From: Geodermatophilus arenarius
Lineage (GTDB): Bacteria; Actinomycetota; Actinomycetes; Mycobacteriales; Geodermatophilaceae
Length of the DNA: 64,000 bases
Reading direction: 5' to 3'
Assembly (NCBI RefSeq): GCF_042654585.1
Contig: NZ_JBHSGR010000005.1
Location: 124,001 to 188,000 of the forward strand
The notes beneath the pieces are model-generated. The model searched no databases. It saw nothing but the letters and a program-made list of their open reading frames with translations, and was not told the DNA's origin. How positions within the stretch are numbered: the first letter of the stretch is position 1; the number at the start of each line of letters is the position of its first letter. Positions 1 to 9,831 of the stretch are shown here, piece by piece. A program made the translations under genes and the position numbers.

Positions 1-9
1 CAGCACGTG

Positions 10-915
10 TCAGCCCTCCGTGTTCTCGGTCGCGGTCGTCTCGGCCGCGGCGGTCGCCTCGGGGCCGGCGGCCTCGGCGACGGTCTGCTCGGGCGCGACC
101 TCACCCGAGGTCACGGCCACGGTGCTGTCGCCGGTCTCCGGACCGGTCGACGTCTCGGCGGCGGCGCGGCCGGCCTCGGTACCACCGGCGGTGGTGCCGC
201 TGGAGCCCGACCGGCGGGGGCGCTGCGGGCGCTCCCGGCGCTGCTGCCGGGCGGCGAGGGCCTCGAGGGCCTCGCGCTCGGCACGCGAGCCGCTGACGTC
301 GCCCTTGTAGATCCACACCTTCACGCCGATGCGGCCGAAGGTGGTGCGGGCCTCGTACAGGCCGTAGTCGATGTTCGCCCGGAGGGTGTGCAGCGGCACG
401 CGACCCTCGCGGTAGAACTCCGACCGGCTCATCTCGGTGCCGCCCAGGCGCCCGGAGCACTGCACCCGGATGCCCTTGACCTGCGGGCTGCGCTGGGCCG
501 ACTGCATGGCCTTGCGCATGGCGCGGCGGAAGCTGACGCGGCTGGACAGCTGCTCGGCCACGGCCTGGGCCACGAGCTGGGCGTCGGCCTCGGGGTTCTT
601 GACCTCGAGGATGTTCAGCTGCACCTGCTTGCCGGTGAGCTTCTCCAGCTCGCCGCGGATGCGGTCGGCCTCGGCGCCGCGGCGGCCGATGACGATGCCC
701 GGCCGGGCGGTGTGGATGTCGACCCGGACCCGGTCACGGGTGCGCTCGATCTCCACCTTCGAGATGCCGGCGCGCTCCATGCCCTTGGTCATGAGCTTGC
801 GGATGGCCACGTCTTCCTTGACGTAGTCCTTGTACAGCTTGTCGGCGTACCACCGGGACTTGTAGTCGGTGGTGATGCCGAGGCGGAACCCGTGCGGGTT
901 GACCTTCTGACCCAC
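10..915 (-). CDS. rpsC: 30S ribosomal protein S3 (uS3)
   Basis: Binds 16S rRNA in the small-subunit head and lines the mRNA entry channel. The 301-residue protein opens with the typical MGQKVNPHGFRLG, has a KH domain with its GxxG loop as IGRRG at residues 76-80, and the family C-terminal domain to about residue 215. After that come some 85 residues of Arg-rich then Thr/Ala/Glu-rich low-complexity tail, well beyond usual bacterial S3. The GTG start shares one base with the rplV stop. Next-to-last place is the left edge; rplP would be expected beyond it. Identity is certain; only the tail is odd. Confidence 0.98.
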   Translation of the reverse strand: MGQKVNPHGFRLGITTDYKSRWYADKLYKDYVKEDVAIRKLMTKGMERAGISKVEIERTRDRVRVDIHTARPGIVIGRRGAEADRIRGELEKLTGKQVQLNILEVKNPEADAQLVAQAVAEQLSSRVSFRRAMRKAMQSAQRSPQVKGIRVQCSGRLGGTEMSRSEFYREGRVPLHTLRANIDYGLYEARTTFGRIGVKVWIYKGDVSGSRAEREALEALAARQQRRERPQRPRRSGSSGTTAGGTEAGRAAAETSTGPETGDSTVAVTSGEVAPEQTVAEAAGPEATAAAETTATENTEG

Positions 916-1394
916 TAGCGGGTCCCTCCCCTCGTGTTGGAGCGCTGCTGCGTGCCCTGCTGCTGCGTCGCCGGGCCGGACTGGCCGGTGCGCCGGCGGG
1001 CGGTGCGGGACTTGCCGGCGAGGTCGGCGCTGGAGCCGACCTCGCTCACCTCGACGGTGATGTGGCTGGTCCGCTTGTTGATGCGGTAGGCGCGGCCCTG
1101 GGCGCGCGGCCGGATCCGCTTCATGGTCGGGCCCTCGTCGACGTAGGCGGCGCTGACGACGAGCGCGGCCGGGTCCAGCCGCAGGTTGTGCTCGGCGTTG
1201 GCGACGGCGCTGGCGACGACCTTGGCCACCGGCTCGCTGGCCGACTGCGGGGCGAACCGCAGGAGGGCCAGGGCCTCGTCGGTGGGCAGGTAGCGGATGA
1301 GGTCCACCACCCGGCGTGCCTTCATGGGGGTGACGCGGACGCCGCGGGCGACGGCCCGGGCGACCTGCGTCTCCTCTCCCAGCTGGGAAGTCAT
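915..1394 (-). CDS. rplV: 50S ribosomal protein L22 (uL22)
   Basis: Large-subunit protein whose hairpin lines the peptide exit tunnel. The core runs from ARAVARGVRVTPMKARRVVDLIR to the hairpin segment MKRIRPRAQGRAYRINKR, with the Arg/Lys-rich tip expected of the family. From about residue 120 a 40-residue Gln/Arg/Ser/Thr-rich tail extends the protein to 159 residues (about 115-135 is usual). The ATG start follows a purine-rich GAGAGAGACTTGAG. It ends inside the rpsC start codon, so the two are probably translationally coupled in the S10 operon. Confidence 0.98.
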   Translation of the reverse strand: MTSQLGEETQVARAVARGVRVTPMKARRVVDLIRYLPTDEALALLRFAPQSASEPVAKVVASAVANAEHNLRLDPAALVVSAAYVDEGPTMKRIRPRAQGRAYRINKRTSHITVEVSEVGSSADLAGKSRTARRRTGQSGPATQQQGTQQRSNTRGGTR

Positions 1395-1420
1395 CTCAAG
1401 TCTCTCTCTCGGGACCGGGC

Positions 1421-1702
1421 TCAGCCGCGCCGCGACCGGCGGTCGTCCTTGACGTGACCGCGGAAGGTCCGGGTCGGAGCGAACTCGCCGAGCTTGTGCC
1501 CGACCATCGCCTCGGTCACGAAGACCGGGACGTGCTTGCGACCGTCGTGCACGGCGATGGTGTGGCCGAGCATGTCCGGGATGATCGTCGAGCGGCGGGA
1601 CCAGGTCCGGATGACCGTCTTGGTGCCCTTCTCGTTCTGCGCGTCCACCTTCTTGAGCAGGTGGTCGTCGACGAACGGGCCCTTCTTCAGGCTGCGTGGC
1701 AT
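1421..1702 (-). CDS. rpsS: 30S ribosomal protein S19 (uS19)
   Basis: Small-subunit head protein that contacts S13 and the A-site finger. The 93 residues match the family end to end: PRSLKKGPFVDDHLLKKV at the N-terminus, TWSRRSTIIPDMLGHTIAVHDG centrally and HKLGEFAPTRTFRGH near the C-terminus. It is normal in length. It sits between rplB and rplV in the usual S10 operon order with short spacers (24 and 26 bases). Confidence 0.98.
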   Translation of the reverse strand: MPRSLKKGPFVDDHLLKKVDAQNEKGTKTVIRTWSRRSTIIPDMLGHTIAVHDGRKHVPVFVTEAMVGHKLGEFAPTRTFRGHVKDDRRSRRG

Positions 1703-1726
1703 GTCTGTCGGACTCCTCTAACCCGC

Positions 1727-2560
1727 TCAGCGCTTCTTGTTGGTGCGCCGGCGGCGCACGATCAGGGCGTCACTGGCCTTGCGCTTGCGCGTGCGGCCCT
1801 CCGGCTTGCCCTTCGGGTTCACCGGGTGGCGACCACCGGAGGTCTTGCCCTCACCACCACCGTGCGGGTGGTCCACCGGGTTCATGGCGACACCGCGGAC
1901 GGTCGGGCGCTTGCCCTTCCACCGCATGCGGCCGGCCTTGCCCCAGTTGATGTTCGACTGCTCGGCGTTGCCCACCTCGCCGACGGTGGCGCGGCAGCGC
2001 ACGTCGACGTTGCGGATCTCGCCCGAGGGCATGCGCAGCTGGGCGAAGCGGCCCTCGCGGGCGACCAGCTGGACGCTGGTGCCGGCGGAGCGGGCGATCT
2101 TCGCGCCACCACCCGGCCGCAGCTCGATCGCGTGCACGACCGTGCCGACGGGGATGTTGCGCAGCGGCAGGTTGTTGCCCGGCTTGATGTCGGCCGAGGG
2201 GCCGCACTCCACCGTGTCGCCCTGCTTCAGGCGGGCCGGCGCGATGATGTAGCGCTTCTCGCCGTCGGCGAAGTGCAGCAGCGCGATGCGGGAGGTGCGG
2301 TTCGGGTCGTACTCGATGTGCGCGACCTTCGCCGGCACGCCGTCCTTGTCCGCCCGACGGAAGTCGATGACGCGGTAGGCGCGCTTGTGGCCGCCGCCCT
2401 GGTGGCGAGCGGTGACCTTCCCGTGGACGTTGCGCCCGCCGCGACCGTGCAGCGGCCGGACCAGCGACTTCTCGGGGTGGTCGCGGGTGACCTCGGCGAA
2501 GTCGGCGACGCTGGAGCCACGGCGGCCCGGCGTCGTCGGCTTGTACTTGCGGATAGCCAT
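1727..2560 (-). CDS. rplB: 50S ribosomal protein L2 (uL2)
   Basis: Large-subunit core protein needed for subunit association and peptidyl-transferase assembly. The 277-residue product carries GRNVHGKVTARHQGGGHKR at about residues 40-60 and the C-terminal signature MNPVDHPHGGGEGKTSGGR with the functionally important histidine of the HPHGGGEG loop. Length is normal. It is followed by rpsS and preceded by rplW with a 41-base gap, standard for the S10 operon. Confidence 0.98.
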   Translation of the reverse strand: MAIRKYKPTTPGRRGSSVADFAEVTRDHPEKSLVRPLHGRGGRNVHGKVTARHQGGGHKRAYRVIDFRRADKDGVPAKVAHIEYDPNRTSRIALLHFADGEKRYIIAPARLKQGDTVECGPSADIKPGNNLPLRNIPVGTVVHAIELRPGGGAKIARSAGTSVQLVAREGRFAQLRMPSGEIRNVDVRCRATVGEVGNAEQSNINWGKAGRMRWKGKRPTVRGVAMNPVDHPHGGGEGKTSGGRHPVNPKGKPEGRTRKRKASDALIVRRRRTNKKR

Positions 2561-2601
2561 TGCTGACTCGGTTCCTCTGTCTCTGGTCCGGCAGTCCGGG
2601 C

Positions 2602-2904
2602 TCAGGCGCCCGGGCCCCCGAAGATCTCGATCCGGTCGCCGGGCGCCAGCGAGACGATGGCCCGCTTGGTGTCCTTGCGCTTGCCGAGCTTGTTGCCCCG
2701 GCTGCGCTTGCGCTTGCCCTGGCGGTTGATGGTGTTCACGCCGAGGACCTTCACGTTGAAGACCTGCTCGACCGCGATCTTGATCTGTGTCTTGTTGGCC
2801 TCGGGCAGCACCACGAACGTGTACTGGTTCTCGTCCAGCAGCCCGTAGCTCTTCTCCGAGATGACCGGCGACAGCAGGACGTCCCGGGGGTCGCGGACGC
2901 TCAC
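2602..2904 (-). CDS. rplW: 50S ribosomal protein L23 (uL23)
   Basis: Large-subunit protein at the tunnel exit, the docking site for trigger factor and the signal recognition particle. The 100 residues start with PRDVLLSPVISEKSYGLLDENQYTF and carry NTINRQGKRKRSRGNKLGKRKDTKRA in the rRNA-binding loop, as expected. It overlaps rplD by four bases (ATGA), which implies translational coupling. Confidence 0.98.
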   Translation of the reverse strand: MSVRDPRDVLLSPVISEKSYGLLDENQYTFVVLPEANKTQIKIAVEQVFNVKVLGVNTINRQGKRKRSRGNKLGKRKDTKRAIVSLAPGDRIEIFGGPGA

Positions 2905-3719
2905 GCCTTCTCCTCGGTGGTGTCGATGGCCTCGTTCTGCTCGAGGTCCAGGTCGGTCGTGCCCTCGGCCGGCTGGATGGACGGGATGGCGCCGGGGATG
3001 TCCGGCGTCGTCAGGTCCGGCTTGGTCAGCGAGGTGCCGCCCTTGCCGCCGCTGCCGCTGTGCGGGCCGGCGACGAACTCGGCCAGCGCGGTCTCGGTGA
3101 AGACCACCTCGTCGCTGACCAGGACGTCGTAGGTGTTGAGCTGGCCGGCCTCGATCAAGTGCACGCGCGGCTCGTTGCGCAGGCTCACCCAGTTGAGGAC
3201 GTCGTCGCGGTCGAGGACCACGAGCACCCGCTTGGCACCCGTCACGGCGTCGAGCGTGGCGATGGCCGCCTTGGTCTTCGGGGCGTCGCCGTCGACGAAG
3301 GTGGTGACGACGTGCACGCGGCCGGCGCGCGCCCGGTCGGAGAGGGCGCCGCGCAGGGCGGCGGCCTTCATCTTCTTGGGCGTGCGCTGCGAGTAGTCGC
3401 GCGGCTGGGGGCCGTGGACCGTGCCACCGCCGGCGAACTGCGGCGCGCGGATCGAGCCCTGCCGGGCACGGCCGGTGCCCTTCTGGCGGTACGGCTTGAC
3501 GCCACCGCCGCTGACGGCGCCGCGCGTCTTGGTCGCGTGCGTGCCCTGGCGGGCCGCGGCCAGCTGGGCGACGACGACCTGGTGCATGAGCGCGACGTTC
3601 GCGTTCGCGTCGAACAGGTCACCGGGCAGCGTGACGCTGCCGGAGGTCTCCCCCGCCGGCGTGCGGACGTCGACCTGGCGGTCGGCGCGCGCCGCCTCGG
3701 TCGCGGTCGACTGGGTCAC
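2901..3719 (-). CDS. rplD: 50S ribosomal protein L4 (uL4), with C-terminal extension
   Basis: Assembles early on 23S rRNA and reaches into the exit tunnel. The core includes the tunnel loop RGAVSGGGVKPYRQKGTGRA and GGGTVHGPQPRDYSQRTPKKMKAAALRGALSDRA. At 272 residues it is about 50 longer than usual. The extra C-terminal part starts near residue 218 (GPHSGSGGKGG) and becomes acidic (LDLEQNEAIDTTEEKA). It overlaps both neighbours, rplC and rplW, by four bases. No trace of L4 autoregulatory leader structure was examined in detail. Confidence 0.97.
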   Translation of the reverse strand: MTQSTATEAARADRQVDVRTPAGETSGSVTLPGDLFDANANVALMHQVVVAQLAAARQGTHATKTRGAVSGGGVKPYRQKGTGRARQGSIRAPQFAGGGTVHGPQPRDYSQRTPKKMKAAALRGALSDRARAGRVHVVTTFVDGDAPKTKAAIATLDAVTGAKRVLVVLDRDDVLNWVSLRNEPRVHLIEAGQLNTYDVLVSDEVVFTETALAEFVAGPHSGSGGKGGTSLTKPDLTTPDIPGAIPSIQPAEGTTDLDLEQNEAIDTTEEKA

Positions 3720-4381
3720 TGGTTGTCACTCCCCACGGGGCCACCCTTGACGGCCGAGCGGACGAGCACGAGGCCGCCCTTCGGGCCGGGGATGGCGCCC
3801 TTGATCAGAAGCAGGCCGCGCTCGGTGTCCACCTTGTGGACGGTGAGCGAGAGCGTCGTGGTCTTGACCGCACCCATGCGGCCGGCCATCTTCAGGCCCT
3901 TGAACACGCGGCCGGGGGTGGAGGCACCGCCGATGGAGCCGGGGTGCCGGTGCTTGCGCTGGGTGCCGTGGGCGGCACCGAGGCCACGGAAGCCGTGCCG
4001 CTTCATGACACCCGCGGTGCCCTTGCCCTTGCTGGTCCCGATGACGTCGACCTTGGCCACGCCGTCGAACACGTCGACGGTGAGCTCCTGGCCGGTCGTG
4101 TACTGACCGGCGTCCTCGGTGCGCAGCTCGACCACGTGGCGGCGCGGCGTCACGCCGGCCTTGGCGAAGTGGCCACCCTCGGGCTTGTTCACCTTGCGGG
4201 GGTCGATCTCGCCGAAGCCGAGCTGGACGGCCGAGTAGCCGTCGACCTCGGGGGTGCGCACCTGCGTCACCACGTTCGGGCCCGCCTTGACGACGGTCAC
4301 CGGCACGATGCGGTTGTTCTCGTCGAAGACCTGGGTCATCCCCAGCTTCTCGCCGAGGAGCCCGCGGAACGTACTCGCCAT
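3716..4381 (-). CDS. rplC: 50S ribosomal protein L3 (uL3)
   Basis: Early-assembling large-subunit protein that reaches the peptidyl-transferase centre. The 221 residues start with the family signature GLLGEKLGMTQVFDE and contain GTSKGKGTAGVMKRHGF and QRKHRHPGSIGGASTPGRVFKG, the conserved central loop that reaches the catalytic centre. Its stop overlaps the rplD start by four bases; rpsJ lies 16 bases upstream. Confidence 0.98.
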   Translation of the reverse strand: MASTFRGLLGEKLGMTQVFDENNRIVPVTVVKAGPNVVTQVRTPEVDGYSAVQLGFGEIDPRKVNKPEGGHFAKAGVTPRRHVVELRTEDAGQYTTGQELTVDVFDGVAKVDVIGTSKGKGTAGVMKRHGFRGLGAAHGTQRKHRHPGSIGGASTPGRVFKGLKMAGRMGAVKTTTLSLTVHKVDTERGLLLIKGAIPGPKGGLVLVRSAVKGGPVGSDNQ

Positions 4382-4397
4382 GACTGGACTCGGTTCC

Positions 4398-4703
4398 TTA
4401 CTGGATGTTCACGTCGACCGAGGCCGGCAGGTCGATGCGCATGAGCGCGTCGACCGTCTTCGGCGTCGGGTCGAGGATGTCGATGAGCCGCTTGTGCGTG
4501 CGCATCTCGAAGTGCTCGCGCGAGTCCTTGTACTTGTGCGGCGAGCGGATGACGCAGTACACGTTCTTCTCCGTCGGCAGCGGCACCGGGCCGACGACGC
4601 GCGCACCGGTCTTGGTCACCGTGTCGACGATGCGCCGCGCAGAGGCGTCGATCGCCTCGTGGTCGTAGGCCTTCAGCCTGATGCGGATCTTCTGTCCCGC
4701 CAT
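4398..4703 (-). CDS. rpsJ: 30S ribosomal protein S10 (uS10, NusE)
   Basis: Small-subunit head protein that also acts as NusE in antitermination complexes with NusB. The 101-residue sequence is typical: KIRIRLKAYDHEAIDASARRIV, then GPVPLPTEKNVYCVIRSPHKYKDSREHFEMRTHKR. As first gene of the S10 operon it follows a 166-base gap after tuf that contains a strong hairpin (4829-4864), so a separate S10 promoter is likely within 4704-4828. I could not pick a convincing promoter there. Confidence 0.98.
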   Translation of the reverse strand: MAGQKIRIRLKAYDHEAIDASARRIVDTVTKTGARVVGPVPLPTEKNVYCVIRSPHKYKDSREHFEMRTHKRLIDILDPTPKTVDALMRIDLPASVDVNIQ

Positions 4704-4828
4704 CGCTGTCTCTCGCTCCTGCCGATCGCTGTTCTGCTAGCTGGGGAACGCCGGGTGCGTCCGGACGTCATCCGGTCCGGCCCCAGCGGGGAGGGTGGCG
4801 GTGCACACACGCAGCACGCACACCCGGG

Positions 4829-4864
4829 GACGGGCGGCGGCGCAGGGGTGCGCCGCCGCCCGTC
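4829..4864 (-). terminator. Rho-independent-type hairpin after tuf
   Basis: A perfect 16-bp stem (4829-4844 with 4849-4864) closes a GGGG loop five bases after the tuf stop codon. There is no T-tract, which is normal for terminators in high-GC actinobacteria. It separates the str and S10 transcription units. Confidence 0.75.
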
Positions 4865-4869
4865 GGGTG

Positions 4870-6063
4870 TTACTTGAGGATCTTGGTGACGCGACCGGCG
4901 CCGACGGTGCGGCCACCCTCACGGATGGCGAACCGCAGGCCCTCCTCCATGGCGATCGGCTGGATGAGCTCGACCGTCATCTCGGTGTTGTCGCCCGGCA
5001 TGACCATCTCGGTGCCGGCCGGCAGGGTCACGACGCCGGTGACGTCGGTCGTCCGGAAGTAGAACTGCGGACGGTAGTTGTTGAAGAACGGCGTGTGACG
5101 GCCACCCTCGTCCTTCGAGAGGATGTAGACCGAACCCTCGAAGTTGGTGTGCGGGGTGATCGAGCCGGGCTTCACGACGACCTGGCCGCGCTCCACGTCC
5201 TCGCGCTTGATGCCGCGCAGCAGCAGACCGACGTTGTCGCCGGCCTGGCCCTGGTCGAGCAGCTTGCGGAACATCTCGACGCCGGTGACGGTGGTCTTGG
5301 TCGACGACGGGCGGATGCCGACGATCTCGACCTCCTCCGACACCTTGACGATGCCGCGCTCCACGCGACCGGTGACGACGGTGCCGCGACCGGTGATGGT
5401 GAAGACGTCCTCGACGGGCATGAGGAACGGCTTGTCGATCTCACGCTGCGGCTCGGGGATCGCCGTGTCGACGGCGTCCATGAGCTCCATGAGCTTGTCG
5501 CCCCACTCGGCGTCGCCCTCGAGGGCCTTCAGCGCCGAGACGCGGACCACGGGGACGTCGTCGCCCGGGAACTCGTACTCGGACAGCAGCTCGCGGACCT
5601 CCAGCTCGACGAGCTCGAGGATCTCCTCGTCGTCGACCATGTCGGCCTTGTTCAGCGCCACGACGATGTAGGGGACGCCGACCTGGCGGGCCAGGAGGAC
5701 GTGCTCCTTGGTCTGCGGCATCGGGCCGTCGGTCGCGGCGACCACCAGGATGGCGCCGTCCATCTGCGCCGCGCCGGTGATCATGTTCTTGATGTAGTCA
5801 GCGTGCCCGGGGCAGTCGACGTGCGCGTAGTGACGGTTCTCCGTCTGGTACTCGACGTGGGCGATCGAGATCGTGATGCCGCGGGCCTTCTCCTCGGGCG
5901 CCTTGTCGATCTGGTCGAAGGCCGACGCCTCGTTGAGGTCCGGGTACTTGTCGTGCAGCACCTTGGTGATCGCCGCGGTCAGCGTGGTCTTGCCGTGGTC
6001 GATGTGCCCGATGGTGCCGATGTTGACGTGCGGCTTGGTCCGCTCGAACTTGGCCTTGGCCAC
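4870..6063 (-). CDS. tuf: Elongation factor Tu
   Basis: GTPase that delivers aminoacyl-tRNA to the ribosomal A site. All G motifs are present in the 397 residues: GHIDHGKT at 19-26, RGITIS (switch I) at 61-66, DCPGH at 83-87 and NKAD in the first third. Domains 2 and 3 are complete and end GAGRVTKILK. Length is normal. It is the last gene of the str operon, 93 bases after fusA, followed by the hairpin at 4829-4864. Only one tuf copy is seen in the window. Confidence 0.99.
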   Translation of the reverse strand: MAKAKFERTKPHVNIGTIGHIDHGKTTLTAAITKVLHDKYPDLNEASAFDQIDKAPEEKARGITISIAHVEYQTENRHYAHVDCPGHADYIKNMITGAAQMDGAILVVAATDGPMPQTKEHVLLARQVGVPYIVVALNKADMVDDEEILELVELEVRELLSEYEFPGDDVPVVRVSALKALEGDAEWGDKLMELMDAVDTAIPEPQREIDKPFLMPVEDVFTITGRGTVVTGRVERGIVKVSEEVEIVGIRPSSTKTTVTGVEMFRKLLDQGQAGDNVGLLLRGIKREDVERGQVVVKPGSITPHTNFEGSVYILSKDEGGRHTPFFNNYRPQFYFRTTDVTGVVTLPAGTEMVMPGDNTEMTVELIQPIAMEEGLRFAIREGGRTVGAGRVTKILK

Positions 6064-6156
6064 TGGGTTCCTCTCCTCGTGGTCTCGCGTCGTGCGCGGG
6101 AACTCTGGGGTGGGCTTGCTGGGGGTGCCGGGCGGGGACGTACCCCGCCCGGCGGG

Positions 6157-8256
<2,100 letters not shown>

Positions 8257-8359
8257 GTCTCACTCCTCTTTGTCTCTGGTCCGCGTGCGGTGGTCCGGGG
8301 GTGGCCCGGCGTCCCCGCCGGCGGGTGCTGGTGGACGGGTGTCACCAGCGGGGGTGCGA

Positions 8360-8830
8360 CTACCAGCGGTAGTGCGCGAAGGCCTTGTTCGACTCGGCCA
8401 TCTTGTGGGTGTCCTCGCGGCGCTTGACCGCGGCACCGAGGCCGTTGCTGGCGTCGAGCAGCTCGTTCATGAGGCGCTCGGTCATCGTCTTCTCGCGGCG
8501 CGCCCGGCTGTACTGGATCAGCCAGCGCAGGCCGAGGGTGGTGCTGCGGGAGGCGCGGACCTCGACCGGGACCTGGTAGGTCGCGCCACCGACGCGGCGG
8601 CTGCGGACCTCGAGGGCCGGCTTGACGTTGTCCAGCGCGCGCTTGAGCGTGACCACCGGGTCGGTGTCGGTCTTGGCGCGGCAGCCCTCGAGGGCGCCGT
8701 AGACGATCGACTCGGCGACCGAGCGCTTACCGTCGACGAGGACCTTGTTCACCAGCTGGGTGACCAGCGGCGACTGGTAGACCGGGTCGTTGACCAGCGG
8801 ACGGCGCGGCGCGGGGCCCTTGCGCGGCAT
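8360..8830 (-). CDS. rpsG: 30S ribosomal protein S7 (uS7)
   Basis: Nucleates assembly of the small-subunit head and contacts E-site tRNA. I place the start at the ATG encoding MPRKGPAPRR, giving the standard 156 residues; the open frame extends 34 codons further upstream but that part is not S7-like and overlaps rpsL. Family blocks KRSVAESIVYGALE, RRVGGATYQVPVEVR and MAESNKAFAHYRW are intact. Only one base separates it from the rpsL stop. Confidence 0.98.
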   Translation of the reverse strand: MPRKGPAPRRPLVNDPVYQSPLVTQLVNKVLVDGKRSVAESIVYGALEGCRAKTDTDPVVTLKRALDNVKPALEVRSRRVGGATYQVPVEVRASRSTTLGLRWLIQYSRARREKTMTERLMNELLDASNGLGAAVKRREDTHKMAESNKAFAHYRW

Positions 8831-8831
8831 G

Positions 8832-9206
8832 TCAGCTCTTCTCCTTCTTCGCGCCGTACCGGCTGCGAGCCTGCTTGCGGTTGCGGACACCCTGGGTGTC
8901 GAGCGAGCCACGGATGATCTTGTAACGCACACCCGGGAGGTCCTTCACGCGGCCGCCGCGCACGAGCACCATCGAGTGCTCCTGCAGGTTGTGGCCGACG
9001 CCCGGGATGTAGGCGGTCACCTCGATGCCACTGGTGAGGCGGACGCGAGCGACCTTGCGGAGCGCCGAGTTCGGCTTCTTCGGCGTCGTGGTGTACACGC
9101 GGGTGCACACGCCTCGACGCTGAGGGGAGCCCTTCAACGCCGGGGTCTTGGTCTTCTCGACCTTGTCCTCGCGGCCCTTGCGGACCAGCTGGTTGATCGT
9201 GGGCAT
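8832..9206 (-). CDS. rpsL: 30S ribosomal protein S12 (uS12)
   Basis: Decoding-centre protein. The start is the ATG of MPTINQLVRKGR, giving 124 residues; the frame stays open far upstream but has no S12 character there. Lysines 43 (TTPKKPNSAL) and 88 (GGRVKDLPG), whose substitution gives streptomycin resistance, are both the wild-type residue. An AGGAG lies 13 bases before the start, an unusually long spacing. First gene of the str operon, with a long leader from the promoter at 9528-9556. Confidence 0.98.
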   Translation of the reverse strand: MPTINQLVRKGREDKVEKTKTPALKGSPQRRGVCTRVYTTTPKKPNSALRKVARVRLTSGIEVTAYIPGVGHNLQEHSMVLVRGGRVKDLPGVRYKIIRGSLDTQGVRNRKQARSRYGAKKEKS

Positions 9207-9527
9207 GGGTGGCCTGGATCTCCTACCTGCGCTGGGTCGTGCTGTGGACGGTGCTGCTGTCGTGTCGCCGGTGCCGGTCCTGCCGGGGTCGTCCGCCCGG
9301 GTCACGAGCCACTCACCGGTCCCCGCGGTCGGGCGTGTCGCCTTCCCCAGGACCGGCCGGCGGTCGAACCGGACTGGTCGCCCCCCGCGACTCGGCGCCG
9401 CCACCTCCGGACACCGTCCTCCGTGGACGGCCCACCGGGGCGGACCCGCGGCCAGGAGGCGGACCTCCGGACACCCAGGCGCACCGCGAACGGGAGCAGG
9501 CCCAGGGCACCCTGGGCACGGCTGACC
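9207..9527 (-). other. Long untranslated leader of the str operon
   Basis: About 310 bases lie between the predicted str transcription start (near 9520) and rpsL. I see no convincing gene here on either strand. A hairpin at 9500-9517 (GCCCAGGG and CCCTGGGC, two-base gap) would fold just after the transcription start. A 13-base direct repeat, ACCTCCGGACACC on the plus strand, occurs at 9403-9415 and 9463-9475; in the leader RNA it reads GGTGTCCGGAGGT and so contains a GGAGG. Function unknown. Confidence 0.5.
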
Positions 9528-9556
9528 ACGATACCCGCGTGCTGGGAGGCGGTCAA
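9528..9556 (-). promoter_or_regulatory. Promoter of the str operon (sigma-70 type)
   Basis: On the minus strand TTGACC (9556-9551) and TATCGT (9533-9528) are separated by exactly 17 bases, near consensus for the housekeeping sigma factor. It is the best promoter match in the 625-base gap between rpsL and the divergent protease gene and points at rpsL. Confidence 0.75.
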
Positions 9557-9831
9557 AGCCGGGTCCCGGGAGCCGAGCGGGCAGGGTCTGCCTGCCACCC
9601 GGGCCCGTTCGACGGGGACAACGACGCGGCGCTGCCGGCCATTCCCGGCCGCCGCGGGGACCGTGCCGCACGGCCCCGGGGGAGGTCGCACCATACCGCG
9701 GCCGGGGCCGCGCGCCAGGGGACGTCGCCCGGGAGCGCGACCGCGCCTCCGTTCCCCGGTGGGCGCGCGACTGTCGGACCCTGCCCCTACCGTCGGTCCC
9801 AACGAGACCACTCACCGCTACGGAGGTCCTG

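Noticed and set aside
9302..9811. Minus-strand frame of 169 codons in the rpsL leader
   Set aside because: Crosses the predicted str promoter and has the composition of GC noise; no start context.
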